NCBI GenBank assembly: GCA_011525755.1
Contig: WYBS01000146.1
Span: forward strand, 1-47,572
DNA: 47,572 bases
Direction: 5' to 3'
Source: Planctomycetaceae bacterium
GTDB lineage: Bacteria; Planctomycetota; PLA2
Of this stretch, positions 18,328-26,876 are shown one piece after another. Below the pieces are notes generated by a model that worked only from the letters and a program-made list of their open reading frames with translations, ran no database searches and was not told the DNA's origin. A program made the position numbers and the translations under genes. How positions within the stretch are numbered: position 1 is the stretch's first letter; each line of letters opens with the position of its first letter.

Positions 18328-19848
18328 GTGAGGCGCCTCGTACCGTTTCTCGCCCTTCTCGCGGCCTCCCCTTCGCTCCGGGCGGACCCGGCCGAGACGC
18401 CCTTCCTCGTCTTCCGCGAGGCCGATCCGGAGACCGCGCAGCGCATCAAGCGCGACCTCATCGCGGAGAAGAGCCTCGGCGGGCGCGCGCCGGAGACGCG
18501 GCGTGAGATCCGGGAGCAGCTCGCGCGGATCGGTCCCTGGTGCGTGCCCTTCCTCGCGACCGCGCTCCGGAAGGAGACCCCGCGCGTCCGGCTCAACGCG
18601 GTCCTCGCCCTCGCGATGATCCGCGACCCGCGCGGGCTCCCCGCGCTCCGCGAGGCGGCGAGCAAGGACGACGACCCCTTCGTGCGGCGGGCCGCGACGC
18701 TCTCGATCGCGCTTTTCGAGCACGGGGAGGACCTCGGGACGCTGAGGAAGCTCGTCGGGACCCCGCGCGGCGAGTGGCGGTCGATCGCGCCCGCGCTCGC
18801 GCGGCTTCGCCACGAGGACGCGGCCGCGGTCCTCGGGGCGCAGGCGGAGCGGCTCCCGCGCGACGAGCACGATGCCGCGGCGATCGTCCTCGCGGCGGCG
18901 ATCGCCGGGGCCGACGCGCCGTTCGTCGCGCTCCTCGAGGACCGGCGGGGCATCGTCCAGGAGGCCGCGGCGGCGGGGCTCGCCGTGCGGCCGCTCCCGC
19001 CGCAGCGCGCGGGCGAGATCCTCTCGGCGCTTTCGCGGTCGGCGATGTCGGACGACGCGCGCGTGCTCGCGATCCGCGCGCTCGGCGCGATCGACCCGAG
19101 GCCCGACGACGCGCAGGCGGGGCTCCTGAAGATCGCCTGCGGCGAGGGCAAGGCGGCCGAGCGGATCGCGGCGCTGCTCGAGCTGCGCGGGAGCGCGGAC
19201 GAGCTCGGCCCGCTCTGGACGGCCTACCGGAAGATCGAGGGCCGGAACGATCCCGTCGTCGGCGCGCTGCTCCTCGCGCTCGCGCGCACGCGCGAGCAGG
19301 AGATGGTCGGGAGGCTGCTCGGCCTCGTGCGCCCCGGCTCCGACTTCGTTCCCCTCTACGCCGGCGCCGCGCTGCTGCGCGTGTTCGGGCCCGACCAGCT
19401 GCCGGAGGAGCAACGCGTCCGCATCGTGCAGGTCGAGCAGCTCGCTGGGATCGCCCAGGGGTTCGCGAAGGGGAGCGAGGCCGCGCGCAAGGAGGCGCTC
19501 GCGGAGCTGAGGCGGGTCAAGGAGCTCCCGCCCATCCTGAAGCTCCTCTACTTCGACCGCGAGGAGCGCAACTGGCTCGAGGTCAACCGCGTCCTCACGA
19601 AGATCCTCGAGCTCGGCAAGGTGCTCGTCCGGTTCGACAGCACGGGGCCCGGTCGCACGATCGAGAGCGCGCTCCCCGGGGCGGGCTCCGGCGGGGGCGA
19701 GGAGACGAAGAAGGCCTCCTCGGGGAGCGACGCGGAGCAGGACCTCTTCGACCTCCTGATCCCGCCGCCTGTCCGCGCGCCGTTCGGCGAGCCGGCCTAC
19801 CCGGAGCGGAAGCCCTACTTCGGCCCCCTGGACCTCGCGCGTGGCTAG
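18328..19848 (+). CDS. Secreted HEAT-repeat protein, first gene of kinase operon
   Basis: The 506-residue protein has a signal peptide (1-19, MRRLVPFLALLAASPSLRA) and then HEAT-like helical repeats, for example VRLNAVLALAMIRDPRGLPALREAA, FVRRAATLSIALF and ARVLAIRALGAID. It has a Gly/Ser-rich linker near 450-465 and a C-terminal segment rich in Pro and aromatic residues. It carries no catalytic motif. The GTG start follows a TAGAAT box at once. Its TAG stop overlaps the kinase start by eight bases, implying coupled synthesis; it may be an extracytoplasmic partner of the kinase's outer domain, which is inference. Confidence 0.85.
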   Translation: MRRLVPFLALLAASPSLRADPAETPFLVFREADPETAQRIKRDLIAEKSLGGRAPETRREIREQLARIGPWCVPFLATALRKETPRVRLNAVLALAMIRDPRGLPALREAASKDDDPFVRRAATLSIALFEHGEDLGTLRKLVGTPRGEWRSIAPALARLRHEDAAAVLGAQAERLPRDEHDAAAIVLAAAIAGADAPFVALLEDRRGIVQEAAAAGLAVRPLPPQRAGEILSALSRSAMSDDARVLAIRALGAIDPRPDDAQAGLLKIACGEGKAAERIAALLELRGSADELGPLWTAYRKIEGRNDPVVGALLLALARTREQEMVGRLLGLVRPGSDFVPLYAGAALLRVFGPDQLPEEQRVRIVQVEQLAGIAQGFAKGSEAARKEALAELRRVKELPPILKLLYFDREERNWLEVNRVLTKILELGKVLVRFDSTGPGRTIESALPGAGSGGGEETKKASSGSDAEQDLFDLLIPPPVRAPFGEPAYPERKPYFGPLDLARG

Positions 19849-22800
19849 CCAGGAGGACTTCCTCTTCGCGGAGCGCGCGCTCCAGCGCGGCTACGCGACC
19901 GAGGAGCAGGTGCAGGAGTGCCTCTCGCTCCTCGAGCGTCTCCGCGAGGAGATGGGGATCGAGGAGACGCTCGCGAACCTGCTCGTGAAGAAGGGGTACC
20001 TCGCCTCCGCGCAGAGCAACGTCCTCGAGGCGGAGATCGGCAAGGACCGCGCCGGCCGGCCGAAGAACGCCATCGAGGGCTACCGGCTGCTCGAGCGCAT
20101 CGGCTCGGGCGCGATGGGATCGGTCTACCGGGCGGACCACCTGAAGCTCATGATCCCCGTGGCGCTCAAGGTGCTCCGGCCGTCGCTCTCCTCGTCGCGC
20201 ACGCAGATCGAGCGGCTGAAGCGCGAGGCGCAGCTCGCGGCGAGGCTCAGCCACCCGAACGTCGTCCGGAGCCTCGACGTCGGCGAGAGCAACGGATTCC
20301 ACTACCTCGCGATGGAGTTCGTCGAGGGGGAGACCGTGCGCGACCTCCTCGACAGGGGGCGGGTCCCCGAGAAGGAGGCTCTCCGGATCGTGCGGGAGGT
20401 CGCCCTTGGCCTCGCGCACGCCCACGCGCACGGCGTCATCCACCGCGACGTGAAGCCCGGGAACATCATGCTCTCGAAGGGCGGCACGGCGAAGCTCGGC
20501 GACTTCGGCCTTGCCCGCGGGCAGGGGCCGAGCGACCTGACGCTCGAGCACGCGTCGATCGGCACGCCGCAGTACGTCGCGCCCGAGCAGATGCGCCGCG
20601 GCTCGGACGCGACGCCGCGCTCCGACCTCTTCAGCCTCGGCGCGACCCTCTACCACATGGTGACGGGCCGGCCGCCGTTCGACGGCGAGAACCTCGGCGA
20701 GATCGTGCAGAACGTGCTCGCCTGCAGGTTCGCGCCGCCGGAGAGCCTCGTGCCGGAACTCTCGCGCGACGCGGTCTACGTGATCGACCGGCTGATGCGG
20801 GCCGACCCGAAGGAGCGCTACGCGGGCGCCGCGGACCTCGTGGCGGACCTCGACCGGATCGGGCGCGGCGAGGGCGCGGCGCCGTCCGACTTCCAGGGCG
20901 ACTACCAGGTCTTCCTCGCGCGGCGCCGCGGACGGCGGAACGCGATCCTCGCCTCCTGCGCGGTCGTGCTCGCGGTTGCGGGCGGGTTGCTTCTCTTCCG
21001 CGCGCATGGCGAGGCGAAGCGGCAGCGCCTCGCCGAGACGTGCCGGGTCCTCGACGGGGCGCGGGCGGACGCGGAGTCGCTCGCGAGGGTGGCCGACCTC
21101 CGCGCCGCGATCGTCGAGATGGAGAAGGCGGACGCGGACGGCGCCAACGCGGGGTGCCGGGATGGCGACGTCGCCCGGCTCCGCGCGCGCCTCGCGCTCG
21201 CGCGCAAGGCGAGGGAAGCGCTCGCCGAGGCGGAGTCGATCATGGAGGGGTCCGGGGAACCGGACGCGAGCTACCGCGAGCTCGACCGGAGGCTCGGGAA
21301 ACTGGATCCGCCGTGGGAAGCCGCGCGCGCGCGGATCGCGACGCTCAGGGATGACCTGCGCCGGCTCTCCGCCGCCGCCGCCGAGAGGCGCTATACGCGG
21401 TGCTGCACGGAGGGATTCCTCGACTTGGCCGCCGCGTTGCGGGAGGCGAGGGCCTTCGCGAAGGACCTCGAGACGCGCTATCTCGAGCTCGACGCGGCGT
21501 GGGTGAGAGAGGTCGCGGAGGCGCCGCGGCTCCTCGAGGACCTCGAGCGACGCTGGCAGGCGGCGGTCGAGGACATGCGCCGGCGGTTCCAGGAGTGGCT
21601 CGACGCGGGCCAGTACGGCCGCGCGGCGAGCGTGCTCTCGGACCTCCGCCGCGAGGAGGCGACCGCGCTCGACCCGCTCGCGGGGAGCGCATTCCTGAAG
21701 AGCCTCTGCTCCCGGCTCGCCGACGCGGATGAGCGCCTGAGCACGCTCACCGCCCGCGAGACGAAGGAGTGGAACGAGATCCTCGAGTCCGTGGCCGACC
21801 GCCTCGAGGCGAGCGAGCCGCGGCCCGACCTCGCCGAGGACCTCCTGCGGAAGTTCCGCGACCGCGCCAGCGTCACGCGGGAGGAGGTCGAGGCCAAGCG
21901 CGCCTACGCGAGCTCCGAGCTCGAGGCGCTGAGGCGCAAGCAGGCGGACGCGTTCGCGGCCGAGGATGCGCTCTGCCTCCGCCGGCTGCGCCAGCGGCTC
22001 TACATGAGCGCCTACGAGGGCGCGGCGGGCGCGGCGCGATCGGGCCGGTGGGTCGCGGGGATCGACGAGCGGTTCCGGGAGCTCCGCGACCGCGCGCAGC
22101 GGATGACGGAGCTCACCGCGCGGTTCCTCGAGCGCGTCCAGGGGAGGAAGAAGCTGCGCATCGCCGACGAGGACTTCGCCTTCGACCGGATCGAGCAGGC
22201 AGAGGGCGACGACAAGGACCTCTTCGTCGCGCGCAACGCGAAGCGGACGGTCGAGTTCCGGCTCGGCGATCTCGATCGCGGCACTCTCGAGACGATCCTC
22301 GCCTTCGGCAAGGAGGACAGGTTCCGCCGCGGCTGGTTCTACGCCGCGGAGGCGTACAAGGAGGACCTCAGGAACCCCTACGCGGCGCAGAGTCTCCGCG
22401 AGGCGGCGCTCCTCGACCTCGAGGCGACCGACCCGTGGGCGGCCGAGGTCTCCGCCGAGCTCATCGCCACGAACCAGCGGATCCTCAAGGGCGAGGCGCG
22501 GGCGCAGCAGGCGGAGGCGGATCTCACCGCGGCGCGCAGCGCCCACGACGACGTGAAGGCCCTTGCGCTCGTGAAGGAGCTCACCGAGCTGCTCTGGTGG
22601 ACGAAGCACTGCGAGAAGCGGATGGCGGACTTCCTGCAGCAGCAGAAGGAGCTGGAACGGCTTGCCGGACGCGGCCTCTTCCTCCGCGAGATGGGCGTGC
22701 CGAACAGCCAGCTCGAGTGGGGCGGGAGGGACGTCCCGGGTCTCCCGGCGAAGCCGACGTCGATCACCTTCACGGGGCGCGCGTGGCACCCGGACGAGGA

Positions 22801-23635
22801 CAAGATCCCGAAGGACGAGCCGGACCGCGTCGCGCGGCTCGAGCAGCTCACGCGCGAGTACTGGACCGAGGTCTTCCGCGCGCCCGGGAGGGCCGACGCC
22901 GAGATCGCCGAGCTCGTCCGCCGCGCGACGCGGCAGCTCCTCCCGTGGGGCGGCCCCGTCGAGGCCGCGCCCGAGGGAGGATACCGGCCCTACGGCGCGG
23001 GGCTCCTCGCGGACCCGCAGTCGTGGATCGAGGGCCGGGAAGAGCCCGCCGCGATCCACCTCGCCTTCCCCTTCCGCGCCGACCGCGACTGGAGCATCGA
23101 GATCGAGGTCGAGTGGCCGGCCGACCCCGGATACTTCGCCCTTTCCGCGGGGAGGATCCAGGCGGTCGTCGGCTACCAGAGGATCCCGACGCGGGGCGGC
23201 ATGGCGGGCGTCCGCCTCCTCGTGGGCGAGGATCTCGACCCCAACGCCCACCTGAAGGAGCTCGGCGACCTCCACGGGCACATGGCGAACGCGACGACGA
23301 AGGACGGGAAGCCCGCGCGTCGTCCAACCGAGAGCGAGGACAAGAGGTACCTCGACCAGAAGAACTTCGTCCCGGGGGTTCCCTACCGCATGCGCCTCGA
23401 GCGCGTCGACGAGAGGATCCGGTTCGAGATGTGGCCCTCTGGCCGCGATGACAAGAGAGTCACGCTCGAGAAGCGCGACCGGCGGGAGCAGCTCGCGAAG
23501 GACGTCGCGCTCGCGGACGGCCGCAAGGTCTTCCGCTTCTTCGGCATCCCCGGGCCGAAGCTCGGCTACGTCCTCCGCGACGTGAGGATCACCGGCATCC
23601 TCCCCGAGCGGGCGAGCGAGGAGGCGAAGCAATGA
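19841..23635 (+). CDS. Membrane Ser/Thr protein kinase with large extracytoplasmic region
   Basis: The 1264-residue protein has a short N-terminal helical domain (1-68) and then a Hanks-type kinase (80-340): Gly loop IGSGAMGSVY (87-96), VALK Lys110, HRDVKPGN (201-208), DFGLA (221-225) and APEQ (247-250). One transmembrane helix (about 368-386) leads to some 600 residues of charged coiled coil. A C-terminal beta-rich domain (about 1040-1255) resembles laminin-G/DUF1080-type sandwiches (WSIEIEVEWPADPGYF, VPYRMRLERVDERIRFEMW). It likely senses an envelope signal and phosphorylates cytoplasmic Ser/Thr targets, plausibly the FHA proteins encoded next to it (23632) and at 14348. The GTG at 19841 overlaps the HEAT gene by eight bases. 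Confidence 0.92.
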   Translation: MASQEDFLFAERALQRGYATEEQVQECLSLLERLREEMGIEETLANLLVKKGYLASAQSNVLEAEIGKDRAGRPKNAIEGYRLLERIGSGAMGSVYRADHLKLMIPVALKVLRPSLSSSRTQIERLKREAQLAARLSHPNVVRSLDVGESNGFHYLAMEFVEGETVRDLLDRGRVPEKEALRIVREVALGLAHAHAHGVIHRDVKPGNIMLSKGGTAKLGDFGLARGQGPSDLTLEHASIGTPQYVAPEQMRRGSDATPRSDLFSLGATLYHMVTGRPPFDGENLGEIVQNVLACRFAPPESLVPELSRDAVYVIDRLMRADPKERYAGAADLVADLDRIGRGEGAAPSDFQGDYQVFLARRRGRRNAILASCAVVLAVAGGLLLFRAHGEAKRQRLAETCRVLDGARADAESLARVADLRAAIVEMEKADADGANAGCRDGDVARLRARLALARKAREALAEAESIMEGSGEPDASYRELDRRLGKLDPPWEAARARIATLRDDLRRLSAAAAERRYTRCCTEGFLDLAAALREARAFAKDLETRYLELDAAWVREVAEAPRLLEDLERRWQAAVEDMRRRFQEWLDAGQYGRAASVLSDLRREEATALDPLAGSAFLKSLCSRLADADERLSTLTARETKEWNEILESVADRLEASEPRPDLAEDLLRKFRDRASVTREEVEAKRAYASSELEALRRKQADAFAAEDALCLRRLRQRLYMSAYEGAAGAARSGRWVAGIDERFRELRDRAQRMTELTARFLERVQGRKKLRIADEDFAFDRIEQAEGDDKDLFVARNAKRTVEFRLGDLDRGTLETILAFGKEDRFRRGWFYAAEAYKEDLRNPYAAQSLREAALLDLEATDPWAAEVSAELIATNQRILKGEARAQQAEADLTAARSAHDDVKALALVKELTELLWWTKHCEKRMADFLQQQKELERLAGRGLFLREMGVPNSQLEWGGRDVPGLPAKPTSITFTGRAWHPDEDKIPKDEPDRVARLEQLTREYWTEVFRAPGRADAEIAELVRRATRQLLPWGGPVEAAPEGGYRPYGAGLLADPQSWIEGREEPAAIHLAFPFRADRDWSIEIEVEWPADPGYFALSAGRIQAVVGYQRIPTRGGMAGVRLLVGEDLDPNAHLKELGDLHGHMANATTKDGKPARRPTESEDKRYLDQKNFVPGVPYRMRLERVDERIRFEMWPSGRDDKRVTLEKRDRREQLAKDVALADGRKVFRFFGIPGPKLGYVLRDVRITGILPERASEEAKQ

Positions 23636-24117
23636 GCGAGGCGAACGGCGTCGTCCTCGTGGTGAAGGGCCTCCGCGGGTTCCTCGGCGGCGAGGAGAAG
23701 CGCGTGAAGGTGGGGGAGACGCTGATCGTGGGCCGGAGCCGCCGCGCGGGCCTCTCCACGCGCCGGGCGAAAAAGCTCAAGGCGCGCCCCGACTGGGAGA
23801 TGGTGATCGGCACCGCGGCGTTCCTGACGGTGAGCCGGCGCCACACGCGGATCGAGCACGTGAGGCCGGGCGTCGTCGAGATCACCGACCTCTCGAGCAA
23901 CGGCACCTACCTCGATGGCAAGCTGATCGCGCGCGAGACGCTCCTGGACCTCGCGGAGAAGACGCACATCCTGGGAATCGGCGCGCAGGAGCGCTTCGAG
24001 CTCTCGCTCGCGAGGTCCGACGTTCCCGCGGAGGGAAAGGGAGGGGGTCCGGGGGCCGGGGCGGAGGGCGCCGCGGCGCCGCCCGGCGAGGCCGCCGCGG
24101 ACCCCGAGGCGAAGTAG
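23632..24117 (+). CDS. FHA-domain protein
   Basis: The 161-residue cytoplasmic protein is one FHA domain (about 8-127) with an insert after the first strands. Phosphothreonine-binding landmarks are GRSRR (34-38), SRRHTR (68-73) and SSNGTYL (88-94). An Ala/Gly/Pro-rich tail after about 133 is encoded by a copy of G-rich repeat B (24043-24056, GGGGGTCCGGGGGC). The ATG overlaps the kinase stop (ATGA), so it is the third gene of the HEAT-kinase-FHA operon and a likely reader of that kinase's phosphorylation. Pairing is inferred from position. Confidence 0.92.
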   Translation: MSEANGVVLVVKGLRGFLGGEEKRVKVGETLIVGRSRRAGLSTRRAKKLKARPDWEMVIGTAAFLTVSRRHTRIEHVRPGVVEITDLSSNGTYLDGKLIARETLLDLAEKTHILGIGAQERFELSLARSDVPAEGKGGGPGAGAEGAAAPPGEAAADPEAK

Positions 24118-24133
24118 CCCCCGTCGCCGCGCG

Positions 24134-24157
24134 CTGCCCTCCCCCCCCGACCCCCCC
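24134..24157. repeat. C-rich dispersed repeat B
   Basis: CTGCCCTCCCCCCCCGACCC followed by CCCC. It is related to CTGCCCCCGGACCCCCC copies at 30728, 34748 and 41041. It lies in the gap between the FHA gene and the next gene. Confidence 0.45.
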
Positions 24158-24208
24158 TCGTCCCTTGCCGTGCAGAGCATGCTTACCCCCTAGGGATAAG
24201 ATGATTCC

Positions 24209-24667
24209 GTGAGGCTTCCCGGGGAGGTGCGCGCGCTCTTCCGGCGCCACGGCCGCCGCGGCGGCAGGGCGCGCGCCGTCCGGCTCTCCGCGGCCGCGCG
24301 GGAAGCCATCGCGCGGCGGGGGGCGATCCGGCGCTGGACGCGCGTCCGGTTCGGCGCGCCGCGCTTCGAGGCCCTCGGCCTGCCGGGGGGCGCCTTCGTC
24401 GATCGCGGGCTCGATGCGCTCGCGGAGGTGCGCGAGACCGTCGAGAGCCTCGCGCTCTCCCACGCCGCGCCGCGCCTGCGGCGGGAGGGGGTTCCCCTGC
24501 CCCGGACGACTTTCGCCGACGGCGACCGCCGGCTGTACCGGCTGCTCGAGCGCACGGAGGGCGACGATCTCGCCCACGCACGGTACCTGGCGGTCCTGCG
24601 GCAGATCGCGTCCTTCGCGGATGCGCTCCACCGCGTGCGCGCCGGCCGGGGGCGCGATGCGAGCTGA
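24209..24667 (+). CDS. Putative antitoxin/DNA-binding partner of a nucleotidyltransferase
   Basis: The 152-residue Arg-rich protein starts with GTG at 24209. Its segment RRHGRRGGRARAVRLSAAAREAIARRGAIRRW (split: GRRGGRARA at 15-23, then LSAAAREAIARRGA) matches a small basic helical motif (GGxARAxxLSxExRxxIAxxAAxxRW) common in DNA-binding proteins and antitoxins. The rest is helical and unrecognised. It overlaps the downstream nucleotidyltransferase-like gene by 11 bases, as toxin-antitoxin pairs do. Just upstream, GGATAAGAT may be a -10 box. The antitoxin role is inferred from context. Confidence 0.55.
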   Translation: MRLPGEVRALFRRHGRRGGRARAVRLSAAAREAIARRGAIRRWTRVRFGAPRFEALGLPGGAFVDRGLDALAEVRETVESLALSHAAPRLRREGVPLPRTTFADGDRRLYRLLERTEGDDLAHARYLAVLRQIASFADALHRVRAGRGRDAS

Positions 24668-25202
24668 GCTGACGCGCGAGCGCCTGTCCGCGCTCATGCG
24701 CGAGCTGGCACGGACCGCCCCGCGCGGGAAGTCCTACCGCGTCTACCTCGTCGGGGGCGGCGCCGCCGTGTACCTCGGCTGGCGCGCATCCTCGATGGAC
24801 CTGGACCTCTGCGCCGACGAGGACGCCGTGTTCAGGGACATCCAGGGCATCAAGGAGCGGCTGAACGTCAACATCGAGTTCGCGAGGCCCGAGCGCTTCG
24901 TCCCGCCGCTCAAGGGCAGCGCGGATCGGCACGTCTTCGTCGAGACCCTTGGCCGGGTCTCCTTCTTCCACTACGACCCCTACGCGCAGGTGCTGTCGAA
25001 GGTCGTCCGGGGCTTCGACCGCGACCTCGAGGACGCGCGCCGGTTCGTCCGCTCGGGCATGGTCGATCCGGGAAGGCTCCGCGCGCTCGTCGAGGCGATC
25101 CCCCGCTCGGCCTACGCCAGGTACCCGAGCCTGTCCCGCGCAGCCGTGGAGCAGGCCGTCGATGCGTTCCTGCGCGATCCCGGGCTGCCCGCGATCCGGT
25201 GA
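24657..25202 (+). CDS. Nucleotidyltransferase-fold protein (DUF6036/AbiEii-like)
   Basis: The 181-residue protein has the minimal nucleotidyltransferase motif: LVGGGAAVYLGWRASSMDLDL with GGG at 33-35, Ser46, and metal-binding Asp48 and Asp50. A later helix, AQVLSKVVRGFDRDLEDARRF (110-130), has Lys115, Arg118 and the DLED found in AbiEii/DUF6036-type proteins. Related toxins transfer nucleotides to tRNA or other targets and pair with an upstream antitoxin. The ATG at 24657 is chosen because it starts the homologous region and overlaps the preceding gene by 11 bases. A non-toxic house-cleaning role is also possible. Confidence 0.65.
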   Translation: MRAELTRERLSALMRELARTAPRGKSYRVYLVGGGAAVYLGWRASSMDLDLCADEDAVFRDIQGIKERLNVNIEFARPERFVPPLKGSADRHVFVETLGRVSFFHYDPYAQVLSKVVRGFDRDLEDARRFVRSGMVDPGRLRALVEAIPRSAYARYPSLSRAAVEQAVDAFLRDPGLPAIR

Positions 25203-25235
25203 GCAGCACGCCGCGCCGGGCGAGGGCGCGGCGCG

Positions 25236-26876
25236 CTACCGGGCCTTCACGACCCTCTCGACCGTCGCGTCCTCCGCGATCTCGACGTCGATGCGCTGCG
25301 ACCAGGAGCGGACCCGATAGACGAAGATCGTGTGCGGGCCGACGTGGAGGTCGAGCTCGTAGATCCCGTCGCCGACCTGCCGCGGTTGGAGCAGCACGGT
25401 GACGGATTCGACGACGGTCTCCGAGAAGAGAAGGCCGGTCGCAGGGGTGCCGTCCGGTTCGAGCGCGCGCACGCGCACCTTCCCGGCCGGGCGGCGCTGC
25501 AGCACGAAATCGGCGCTTCCCTCGGTCCCGGGGACCTGGACCAGCCGCCGGTCGATCGCGAGGGGCCTCTCGGAGGCGATCACCCAGACCTCGTAGTGGC
25601 CCGGCGGCAGCCCTGGGAGCCGGAAGCGTCCCTCCGCGTCCGCGCGGGCGAGGTACTCCGCGGACCAGCCGTCCGGCGTCAGCCACCCGGGGTAGTAGCC
25701 CAGCCGCCTCGTCACCGCCCCGTCGGCGACCTCCACCGGGCAGGCCCGCACCAGGACGCGGGTGTCGCCGAACGGCTCGCCCGTGTCGCGCGTGACGCGG
25801 CCGGCGAGCCCGCCCGACGGGACGCGCAGATCGTGCCGCTTCCTCTCCCCGGCCGCGAGCACCACCGGCTCCAGAGTGACGTAGTAGCCGCCGGGCCCGT
25901 AGACGCCAACCCGCGGCCGGTACTCGCCGGGCCGTACCCCGAGCAGCTCGAAGCGGCCGAGTTCGTCCGTCTCGGCGAGGACGAGGAGGTCGTCGGAGCC
26001 GTGCGCGACCGGGTGGAGCCGCACGCCGACCCCCGGAAGGGGCGCGCCGGACGCGTCGAACACGGTCCCGAGGAGCCCGCACGAGAGATCGAAGAGCACC
26101 TCGGAGGTCTGGCCGGGCTCCACCCTCACGTCCCGGTGGGACCCAAGGTCCTTTTCCCCGCAGAGGACCCAGTAGTACCCCGCGGCCAGACGCTCGAACA
26201 GCGCCTCCCCGTTCGCGTCGGTATGGGCGATCTCGTCCGGCTCGCGCGAGTCGAAGAGGCGGAGCTCGATCCGGCGCCGCTGCGCCGGCGCGTCCTTCGC
26301 GTCGAGGACCCGCACGCGCACGGTGCCGCCCTCGACCATGACGATGTCGAACGGCCCCGCGCCCTGAGCCTCGGACACGTCGAACGAGAAGGCCCGGGGC
26401 GCGTAGTCCTCGTGCGTCGCGCGCAGCCGGTAGCGGCCCGGCGCGAGGCGGTCCATCCACACCCTGCCAAGAGGGTCGGGGCGGGCCTCGCGCCGCTCGT
26501 CCGGCGCGCCCTCGCGCGCGACGACCACGACCGCGCCCTCGGGCGACCTCCCTTCGGGCAGCCGGACGGTGCCCGTCACCGTGCCCGGCGGGGGCGGCTC
26601 GGGGTCCGCGGCGGGGGCAGGGGCGGGCGCGAAGGGCGCGGGGTCCGCTTCGGCGGCGCTCCCCGGCACGGGCGCGGGGGGGTCGGAGCCTCTTGCCTCG
26701 TCGGCCTCCGCGGCGCTGCTGCGCGACGCCCTAGGCGCGCGGCGCGCGGTCGCCGCTCCCTCGAAGAGGCCGAGCGCCCACGCAAGGGCGGCCATCGACG
26801 CGAGGAGGGAGAGGAGCAGGAGTCGCCTGACGGCCGCCCCCGCCCGCCGGTCCGGTGCCCGTCCCGATGCGGTCAT
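25236..26876 (-). CDS. Membrane-anchored protein with carboxypeptidase-regulatory-like beta repeats
   Basis: The 546-residue protein has a basic N-terminus, one transmembrane helix (about 18-38) and a long Ala/Pro linker (to about 95). About four to five CarboxypepD_reg/SpaA-like beta sandwiches follow, recognised by TGTVRLPEG, LGTVFDASGAPLPGVGVRL and LAGRVTRDTGEPFGDTRV starts and by RFRLPGLPPGHYEVW, RFELLGVRPGEYR and ALFERLAAGYYWV endings. These domains usually act as spacers or binding modules outside the cytoplasm. The ATG at 26876 overlaps the glnE stop (ATGA), an unexpected coupling between an envelope protein and a nitrogen regulator. Confidence 0.82.
   Translation of the reverse strand: MTASGRAPDRRAGAAVRRLLLLSLLASMAALAWALGLFEGAATARRAPRASRSSAAEADEARGSDPPAPVPGSAAEADPAPFAPAPAPAADPEPPPPGTVTGTVRLPEGRSPEGAVVVVAREGAPDERREARPDPLGRVWMDRLAPGRYRLRATHEDYAPRAFSFDVSEAQGAGPFDIVMVEGGTVRVRVLDAKDAPAQRRRIELRLFDSREPDEIAHTDANGEALFERLAAGYYWVLCGEKDLGSHRDVRVEPGQTSEVLFDLSCGLLGTVFDASGAPLPGVGVRLHPVAHGSDDLLVLAETDELGRFELLGVRPGEYRPRVGVYGPGGYYVTLEPVVLAAGERKRHDLRVPSGGLAGRVTRDTGEPFGDTRVLVRACPVEVADGAVTRRLGYYPGWLTPDGWSAEYLARADAEGRFRLPGLPPGHYEVWVIASERPLAIDRRLVQVPGTEGSADFVLQRRPAGKVRVRALEPDGTPATGLLFSETVVESVTVLLQPRQVGDGIYELDLHVGPHTIFVYRVRSWSQRIDVEIAEDATVERVVKAR

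Noticed and set aside
24165-24202. Full sigma-70 promoter with TTGCCG and TAAGAT before the 24209 gene
   Set aside because: The spacer is 26 bases, too long. The TAAGAT alone could be a -10 box, but support is weak.
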